From assembly GCA_022410635.1 (NCBI GenBank), contig JAJVDF010000016.1, positions 840,462 to 904,461 on the forward strand: 64,000 nucleotides of DNA, read 5' to 3'. The DNA comes from Tretioscincus oriximinensis. Its lineage: Eukaryota > Chordata > Lepidosauria > Squamata > Gymnophthalmidae. The translations under genes and the position numbers were made by a program. Position 1 is the stretch's first letter; each line of letters starts with the position of its first letter. The notes under the pieces were generated by a model, which did no database searches, was not told where the DNA came from, and saw only the letters and a program-made list of their open reading frames with translations. Of this stretch, positions 56,710 through 64,000 are shown in pieces.

Positions 56710-57105
56710 TTGACTCTTCAGATACCACTGCAGCCTCAATTTACAGCTAACATTAAAGGCTTTTAGAAAATAATTATTTTCCATTGAAGGTCTGAGTAAA
56801 GGAGACGGGAACTATCGGCTGAAAGGTGTTCCGTGTGCTAATGCAATTCTGCTCTGGTTTTATTGAGTAGGAGGCTCTGTGTGTGCATTTGTGTGTGCAC
56901 TTGGCTTATGTGATCCATTTAATAATGTCAGCAGTTTCCTACAGGCAGCTGTTGCTGACTCACGTGTCTGCTGCAGTACAAGCTACCTTAATTTAAGCCA
57001 TCCGCAAAAGGAGACTGGAGGAATGTGTGTGAGAGAGGTGCTTTGTTGCTCAGTCTATTTTAAGACCTTTGTGCTCATGCAATTTCCTTCCTTGTTAATA
57101 CAATA
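56710..57105. other. non-repetitive block, candidate conserved noncoding DNA
   Basis: About 400 bp of balanced composition without simple repeats, containing GACTCACGTGTC (E-box CACGTG) and TTTAATTTAAGCC-like homeodomain-type words. It looks unlike the decayed repeats around it, but conservation cannot be assessed here. Confidence 0.2.
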
Positions 57106-57389
57106 CTTTTTGCCTCCCCCCCCCTTGCCTTACTATTATTCTTTGTGAGTTCATTTGGGATTAAAAGATCTAGATTGGTTTATATTCCTGTTTGCCTTAT
57201 ATTCCTGTTTAACTGTGAAGCTGTGAACAGTATGGCTTGTGTTTTTTATTGTTTAGTTATCCTACCAGCCTACTAAGAACCTAGCTCACTGATGGCTTAC
57301 TTTACAGTTTAGATTCATTTTTAACATGCTGGGATTATATTCCATCTATTGCAGAACCTCCTGGTTGTACCACCTGTCTCAGCAGCAAA

Positions 57390-57625
57390 GGCAGTGGGGT
57401 GGGGTGGGGACAGTGAGGGCANGGCCTTCTTTGTAGTTACCTATAGGCTACGGAATAATCTTCTCTTTGCGGTGCATCAATCAATATCACCCCTTTACCC
57501 TGGCCTTTGGCTGGAGAAGTAGCTTTCCCTTCCCTACTTCCAGGCTCTGTTATTTGTATACTCTTGTTTTTGTTATTATTCACCCTGAGATGGGATGTAA
57601 GTGCAGATAAATTAATAAATTGTAA
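57390..57625 (+). mobile_element. L2-like LINE 3' fragment
   Basis: 'GGCCTTCTTTGTAGTTACCT' then AGGCTACGGAATAATCTTC, GGTGCATCAATCAATATCA and CCCTGGCCTTTGGCTG match in order the complement of 38560-38710. The 3' end is CACCCTGAGATGGGATGTAA with (AAAT)n. Confidence 0.75.
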
Positions 57626-57901
57626 ATGATTTTCTGAAAAATGCAGGGATTGGTCCTCTCAAGTTGTCACGTGGGTACTATTTTTTAAAAAAAACAAAAA
57701 CATGTCTTTAAGTTCGTATCATCATAGGAATGTAAAGAATCCTTTTATGGTAAGTGTTAAAAATTGATTATATATACTTGAACATAAAAATATATCCACT
57801 TTAGTGCTTATTTAGAAAAAAGAAGAAAAAAGATGGGTGCCGGAAAGGAAGTGTCATCAGATCCTGGTTGACATCCTTATAATCCTGATTGATTAACAGT
57901 A

Positions 57902-58072
57902 CAGGTAAACCCTGCTTTACAAGCTCCCCCTTTATGAGTTAAGATCTTTACAAGCACTGGGTTTTAGGCCATTATTCTAAATCTGAAGGCTCATGCTCTC
58001 TCCAGCTTTATAAATCCCCACTTTAGAAGCAAAACATTGATCCCAGTCAACTCATAAGGTCAGGGTTACCTG
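57902..58072. mobile_element. Tigger/pogo-like MITE, family H copy 3, with TA target duplication
   Basis: Ends CAGGTAAACCCTGCTTTACA and the complement of CAGGTAACCCTGACCTTATG are inverted repeats, with TA directly outside both (57900-57901 and 58073-58074). At 171 bp it is a deletion derivative. CAGG-starting termini with TA duplications are typical of the Tigger/pogo branch of Tc1/mariner. Confidence 0.75.
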
Positions 58073-58204
58073 TACGTCTAAAGCCATAACCATTCACCCA
58101 ACCTTATGCGCACTTGTTCCGTGCCTATTATACCCAACCATCCTAGAGCAGCAAATATGCTTTACAACTCTCAGTGCACATTATATATTATTACTTCTCC
58201 TGAT

Positions 58205-58300
58205 CAGCGATGGATTATTTATTTATTTACATTTATATTCCACCCTATACCCTAAGGTCTCAGGGCAGATCATAATAATGTTGTTAAAATTAATTAAATT
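58205..58300 (-). mobile_element. L2-type 3' tail fragment
   Basis: (TTTA)n then 'TATTCCACCCTATACCCTAA' and GGTCTCAGGGCAG. Confidence 0.75.
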
Positions 58301-58724
58301 CCATGTTACAAACTTGTTTGGTATTGGAATTAAATTATAAACTATTTGCATTGTATGGATAGAATAATCTAAAAAAGAAACCCTAAGTCATAATGGGCAC
58401 TTCCACTGCAACCATAGCATTCAGCAAATGCTACAGATTATTATGCTCCTATCGCACATTGGCTGTGAATTCACCCCTTCCCCTATATTGTACCTGTATG
58501 GCCTGGCACATTTATCTGTGTTGCTAGGCACATTTGTCTATAATAGAGTTCACATTCTTAAATGAACTTGCAGTTGTACCCATTGCAATGTGTAGAGTAG
58601 TACAGAATGAATAAAGGAATTAGTATACATTTCTTTAAAATACTTGCTTTATGCTTATGAATTGTTGTGGATATTTGATCCTTTTCAAGCTTTCTTCTCT
58701 TACTGCTTTATTTATTGCTTGACT

Positions 58725-58975
58725 ATTTATTTTTATTTATTTGTACTTGTATCCTGCCCTATAACCAAGGGCAACCAACCACGGGGGGGGGGGGGGGGCT
58801 CACACATAGCTTTTGTTGCTTTGTCTACAGCAGACACCCTGTGAAGTAGGTGGAGCTGAGAGAGTTCTAAATAACTGTGACTGGCCCAAGGTCACCGAGC
58901 TGGCTTTCATGGAGGAGTGGGGAATCGAATCGGGAGACTGCCAGATAGTCCAACACTCTAACTGACTCACCAAAC
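58725..58975 (-). mobile_element. tRNA-derived SINE with L2-type tail; polyG run inside
   Basis: The left end has (TTTA)n and 'GTATCCTGCCCTATAACCAA' (tail). The body 'CTTTTGTTGCTTTGTCTACA' and 'GACTGGCCCAAGGTCACCGA' follows, and 'GGAATCGAATCGGGAG' gives the B box. Compared with the copy at 16087 a G run (58783-58798) sits near the tail/body junction. Confidence 0.85.
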
Positions 58976-60734
58976 TGACTAGATGAATACCTCCGTAGTT
59001 AACACCAGTGAGTGTTGGTTACTTGGGTTTCTAGGTGCACAACAGCGTTGCACTTTCTCATGATTTCAGTCAGCCTAGCTAGACAAGTTCTTAATATTGC
59101 TCTGTGCAGTTTTGTAAGTGCAGCAGTGCGATCTCAGCAGAGGGCTATTTGCATTATGACTCGCCTAGTCGGTCCATTCAAACCAGAGGAACTAGAAGCG
59201 CTACAGAGTGAATATTTATTCAGCTTTGAGAAGGCATAATGTTACAGTTGGCAGGAACAAGCATTATGCTTATTAAAAATTTTTAAAGAGGAGGTTATAT
59301 CCCAAGTCTCATTAGCTTCCTCAATATTTCCAGTCTTTCATATAGTTGTTGCAACTGTTAAAACTTGTCTTTTTGTGTTGAAGAGAATGAAGTCTTAGTA
59401 AGCCTTCGGGTTGTTAAAAAGCTATATGTTGTTAAGCAGGGCAGCATCCATTTGTCAATTGGTTGTTGATAGTTGTATCAAAGGACCACAAAGGGTGTAG
59501 CTGAATGGATAGAGTCTATTGATCGGAATGATAGATCTATAAACATCTCTTGAGCATTGAGATATCTACTGTATCCATATAGNTATATAGAAGTACCATA
59601 TTGCTTTTGCTCTGAAGTAGTCCTTTATTTCAGATACAACTCTTTCTCCACTTACCTTGTTAGCGTATGTCCAGACAGGCTCAATAATCTGCTAATTTAT
59701 GCTGCATTTGCCTCACCAGGTTGTTATATAACTGTCAGATTTCAGATTTTACAGCTGATTATCTGGATTATTGGTTTTCAGGAAAAAACAGCTGTCAAAC
59801 TGCTATATAGGGTTACAGCAAAAAATGTGCCATGTGGATAGTTCTGGCAAGAAACCGTGAGGATGAGAGACACAGGAATCTGATATTGGCAGCAAACTAA
59901 ATGGCCAATAAGAGAACGTGTTACATGATTGGAAAATCCCGCTTGTCAGGAGCTGACATAAGAAGAAAACTCAAACTCAGAATAAATTGTAAAGGTATGA
60001 ATGAGATGCATTAAAACTGGTAAACTGATAAACTGAATTATCAGAAAATTTTGGAATAAACAAGTGCCGTGTGGATACAGTCTTTGTTCTGCATTAATAA
60101 TTGCAAATATGCTTGTTCCAGCAAGTAGTGTCTGCATTTAGTAGGTGTAAGAATGACGTAAAATTGTACTTCTGTGAGTACAATAGTAATGCACAATCCC
60201 TATTTCACATATCCTTTGTAATCATCATGACACTCCACTGAGATCCATTCCACATGTGAATGCACTGCCAGTTATTCCACTACAGAATATGTTCCAGAAT
60301 GGCACTGATACAATTGTAGTAACTATTAATTTAGATTATCACTTTTCCAGCTCTTAATACAGATCTGATCTGAAACATCAGAAGTCTCGTACAGATCATA
60401 CATGGCTTCTTATTTCAGATTATCAGGTTAGTGAAAAAAGAGCCATAATGCTAGGGCTTGGACTTTTTCTTTCTAGACCAATTTCTAGACCAATTTCAGA
60501 CTTAAGGCAACACTAGAAGACATGATACTGAAGCATGAGATTTATTTATTTATTAATTTTTGTCAGAGTCTCAGATAAAAAACAAACAAACTACATGCTT
60601 GTACAGTGAAGGAGCAATTGGAGTGTTACTCTACTTTGGTGCAAGTGGGTTCTACTAGAAGAAATGTCACTGTATATGCATACAGTCAGGCTATCAGTAA
60701 CGCTTAGTCAAACAGTAAATCAAAACCTTCCTTT
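58976..60734. other. intron 1, nothing recognised
   Basis: No repeat match and no convincing exon. (TTTA)n occurs at 60541-60556. Confidence 0.35.
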
Positions 60735-61010
60735 GTCAACAATCCTACAGTCTTCAGAATTTTTTTCTGAAAGCGTTATGGAGAAAACGTCCTCGTTTCC
60801 CCAGCTGTAGACTTCATAGCCTCATAACATCTCAAGGACCTCAGGCAGCTTGACTCTAAAGGATCTGGCCTTACCAATCACTTGGCCATTAATAGCCACT
60901 CCTTTTGACACCTGGTAGATGTTAAAAAGTGTGGGCTTTGTTGTCTTCAATATAAGAGCTTCAGAAGATTTTCCACTTCAAATAATAAATACGATATTTG
61001 CAAGCTTTTC
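60735..61010 (-). pseudogene. possible decayed coding sequence of unknown identity
   Basis: One minus-strand frame from 60999 to about 60735 reads like protein despite two in-frame TGA codons. It contains SSEALILKTTKPTLFNIYQ, KGVAINGQVIGKA, FRVKLPEVLEML, then after a stop GYEVYSWGNEDVFSITLSE. Amino-acid composition and spacing look genuine. The NGQVIGK segment is faintly like the NGQLIG segment of inter-alpha-trypsin inhibitor heavy-chain C-terminal domains, but I would not assign it. It could be a processed pseudogene, a relic exon or chance. Confidence 0.25.
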
Positions 61011-63079
61011 AAGCTCTACGGTATAAGCTCCTACTCAGTATGAAAGGCTGGGAAGCTTCACATGAAACAACTCAATCTTTATTGAAACATTTAATTGTTT
61101 TCCTTTTGATTAGTTAAAGGGTTTGCTTGTGTGACACTTTTATTTACCTCATTTGTGTTCTTTAAAAATGCAGAAGAGAAAAGGCTTTTATTTTTCTAGA
61201 CTTTGTTTCTTCTTCTCTGTACTTAGCTAGCTGCATTGTGAGCAGTGGAGTCTCAATAAATAGAAGTAGCACACTGGACCTGAAGATTTTCCTTTTTTCC
61301 TGTTCATTATGAGTTTCATCAAGTCATAACTCTAGATCCAAGAAATAATCTCTGGATTGTGAAAAATGTAAACTTTACTGTTTTGTAACAGTATCATTCA
61401 CAGCAGTTTTCTCAGTTGTCGAAGTTTATTTGCTTTGCAATAGTGTATATACTTTTCTTATTTTTTAATTATTTTATTCTTGGTTATTGACTGTCTTGCA
61501 TGATTTTTTTAATATTTACTTGCAGTATTTGAGGATACAGATGAAGAAGGGCAATACTACTGCCATTGCATTGGGATTAAAATACATTTGCATGGTCCAA
61601 ATTCCGTACCAGATTCAGGACTGTGAAGATATGACAGTATCCCAGAAAACCTGTTACAATTCCAAGTTTCTTGGATGAGCTTTACTTCCATTTGGCATTA
61701 GTGGGCTGAATCATCTCTAAAAGCATTCAGTCCAATTGTGTTGAACAGTGGTTCAGCCCAAAGCAATAGTGCCATGTATGTGCAATTTGTGCACTAGCTG
61801 GAATGCAGAAGTGAGATCGTGCTTTCCTGGTTCCACATGCCCTTGTATACAGAGTGGCAATCTCTGAGCTCTCTTGGACCATCCACCATTGGCACTCTTA
61901 ATATTTTTAATTGCCAGTACAGTAGAGGTATTCCATGCCAACAACTCAGTGAAAGATTGCACTGTAACATGTTTGCTGGGTGTCAAGAGGAAGTATAGTT
62001 GTCCCTCCTCTAAAATGCTGTTGGATACTTTGTTTTCACTATCATATCCTTCTGCTCTCAATATTGCAGTTTCTCATTAGAACCATCCACGCATCGCAGT
62101 CTATACAGTAGTTCAATAGTTAGATTTCCCAGTAAACCAGTAAGCTGGATAATTGGAATTAAAATCCTGCAATCTGGAACAACCTGATGAGGCAAGTGCC
62201 AAGGAAATTTCATTTTTCAAATGGATGGTGAAAGCACTCACACATTCTACAGGAATGGTTGTGGGTTCCTTAAAAGCAAGGCAAATTTAAAGTAAATCTA
62301 GGAATTCTTTGGGGGGGTGTTTAGAATACAGTGGCTCAATCAGCAATGTGAACATTTTGTCCCTGCTCATTCTCTGTTCTATTAGCTAGTAAAAGTGCAA
62401 AAAGGCAACTGTCAAATATTTTTATTTTGACCATGCAATACATTCTTAGATTTGTTCTATTTCATGGATGCTGTTCTTCACCTTTCAAATGTCTAATATT
62501 AACATCAGAAATGTTAACTTTCTAGTTTCGTAATGTCCCGTCACCACGTAATCTCAAGTATGTTATTTTAGAAATTTAAGTAATGGGGTATCTCAAATCT
62601 CTAATTTCATTTGGTAAATTTAATAATAATTTATCATATGTTCTGTTTCTTTTTAGAAGCTATTTGAAATAAATCTTAAAAACAAATTGGATTTCTCTTC
62701 CCCAAAACAGGACTATTGGTTTGTTTGTTTGTTTTTGAAAACAACCCAGTTTTAAAAAATAGTTCATTCTAGCTGCTTATTCAAAATGTTAGTGGAAGTC
62801 ACTCCTTTCAGAAATGTGCTGTTCTGTTTTTACTGTGATAGCATTGCCCAAAATAACATCCAGAAAGAGGAAATTCTTTCTTTACTTGTAATTGTGTCAG
62901 TGATTCAGTTTGGTTTGGATTCACCATCCATAGAAGCTTTCTATGTTAAGTAATCTTTCAACAGGGGAAAAATGAGATCTGAGTAAAACAGAACTAATAA
63001 ATTAGACATTAAAATAAACTAGGAAAATGTGTAAAATAATGGTATATACAACTTCATCTAAACCACTGCTTGTAGATGC
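61011..63079. other. intron 1, nothing recognised
   Basis: AT-rich DNA. A short frame at 61527-61678 follows an acceptor-like T-rich stretch but is not convincing as an exon. Confidence 0.3.
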
Positions 63080-63165
63080 ATTATTTATTTATTTATTTTA
63101 TTTATATTTATACCCCGCCCCATACTCGAAGGTCTCAGGGCGGCAAATAAGGATAATGAAACAGT
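63080..63165 (-). mobile_element. L2-type 3' tail fragment
   Basis: (TTTA)n then 'TATACCCCGCCCCATACTCG' and AAGGTCTCAGGGCGG; one of the least diverged tails in the window. Confidence 0.75.
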
Positions 63166-64000
63166 GGAAAACGTTGAATAAATGTGAAATTTTATTTGTT
63201 CACAAGACTAGAAATTCAGTAAACAATGGAAAATAATCAAATCCAAAATAAATAAAAATGAACACACCAAAAAGAATGATATCACCTGAAAGTGAATAGA
63301 AGAAGCTNCTTCCTCAGTCAAAGAACAGAGTTATATTTTTTTCAAAGGCTGCATTTCTGTGCTTATTAATGATACACAAAATTAAGAGCTTTTTTTTAGT
63401 GGAAGTTTGCAATGCAGTATTTAAAACTGTTTTTAAATCATGCAAAAGGTAAACACCATAATCGTATCATAATAAGTAGTTCATGTTAATAAAGGAAAGA
63501 AAAAATGCAAAGACTGCTTCCCACTGAACTTCAGCGTGAATACCTGGGCTGATATTTCACTTTTACAGAGATATCAAGAAACTGTACTACCTGAACCACA
63601 TTACTAAGAATTTGTTGAACTTCAGTTTGTCAAGACATATTGCAATTGGTGTTCCAACACTGGCAGGTGCTTTATCTAACAACTCTGGGTTAGAGCATTG
63701 GTGAGTTGTAGCCAAATGTGGCAGGAAACTANCCCATTTTACAAAGCAGATATATCACCACCACAGTCCGCTTTATGGGTAGGGCTTCAGTACATGATGT
63801 CATTCTCATAGTGTCATTGTTACGTTTTACTATATTCTCGCCCATAGAGACAACTGTAATGGCAGCAGTTGTGCTTCAGAAATGGTCAGATTCCTCACAC
63901 TATTTGACTCACCTATTCTTGAGTCACATGAGGACTACAAGAGCCTGTGTTTTGTTGGTAACGTGTTCAACAATCCTAGGTCTCTAACATCCTTAGGCTT
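63166..64000. other. intron 1 to window edge, nothing recognised
   Basis: AT-rich DNA with no feature I can support. Confidence 0.35.

Noticed and set aside
58783..58798. G-quadruplex element
   Set aside because: It is a single G run within a SINE, probably slippage; there is no spaced set of G tracts.
61526..61678. possible internal exon after a T-rich acceptor-like stretch
   Set aside because: No donor of good quality follows, two frames are equally plausible, and neither resembles a known protein.

Overview
This window is nuclear DNA from a vertebrate, most likely a squamate reptile (lizard or gecko type). The evidence is the repeat content: CR1 LINE ends, a squamate-style L2-like LINE with matching tRNA-derived SINEs, an L1 with tandem 5' monomers, a Ty1/copia fragment, a Helitron remnant and many short DNA-transposon derivatives. 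Base composition is AT-rich except for one strong CpG island. I see no bacterial-type genes, rRNA, functional tRNA or CRISPR array, and no complete protein-coding gene. The species assignment is inference.

Layout. Positions 1-1800 hold the 5' end of an L1 on the minus strand (start of ORF1 plus about four ~190-bp monomers) abutting a minus-strand CR1. Positions 1800-41600 are a gene-poor intergenic stretch with scattered repeats: four copies of a TA-flanked foldback element, two copies of a near-perfect hairpin element, a copia fragment and LTR beside a decayed Helitron Rep domain (9.6-13.3 kb), a nested cluster at 16.0-16.6 kb, a hAT-like element inside another foldback (22.1-22.7 kb), three copies of a ~500-bp Harbinger-like element (26-32 kb), and an L2-like LINE fragment with readable reverse-transcriptase C-terminus (38.5-39.2 kb).

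The only clear sign of a host gene is at 41.6-43.5 kb: a CpG island with ZNF143- and NRF1-type sites, GC boxes, trinucleotide repeats and a probable plus-strand 5'-UTR exon. That exon has a 12-codon upstream ORF, no further ATG for about 640 nt, and a splice donor after 42888. The coding part is not recognisable here, so the gene is unnamed. The remaining ~21 kb (42889-64000) is best read as intron 1. It holds L2/SINE tails, three Tigger-like short elements, an LTR with an inverted duplication at its edge, and non-repetitive blocks that may include conserved regulatory DNA.

Nothing here amounts to a new multi-gene system. The most informative observations are structural: an L2-like LINE and SINE sharing the same 3' tail in one window, insertions dated by intact target-site duplications, a copia element joined to a Helitron, and an unusual density of hairpin elements.
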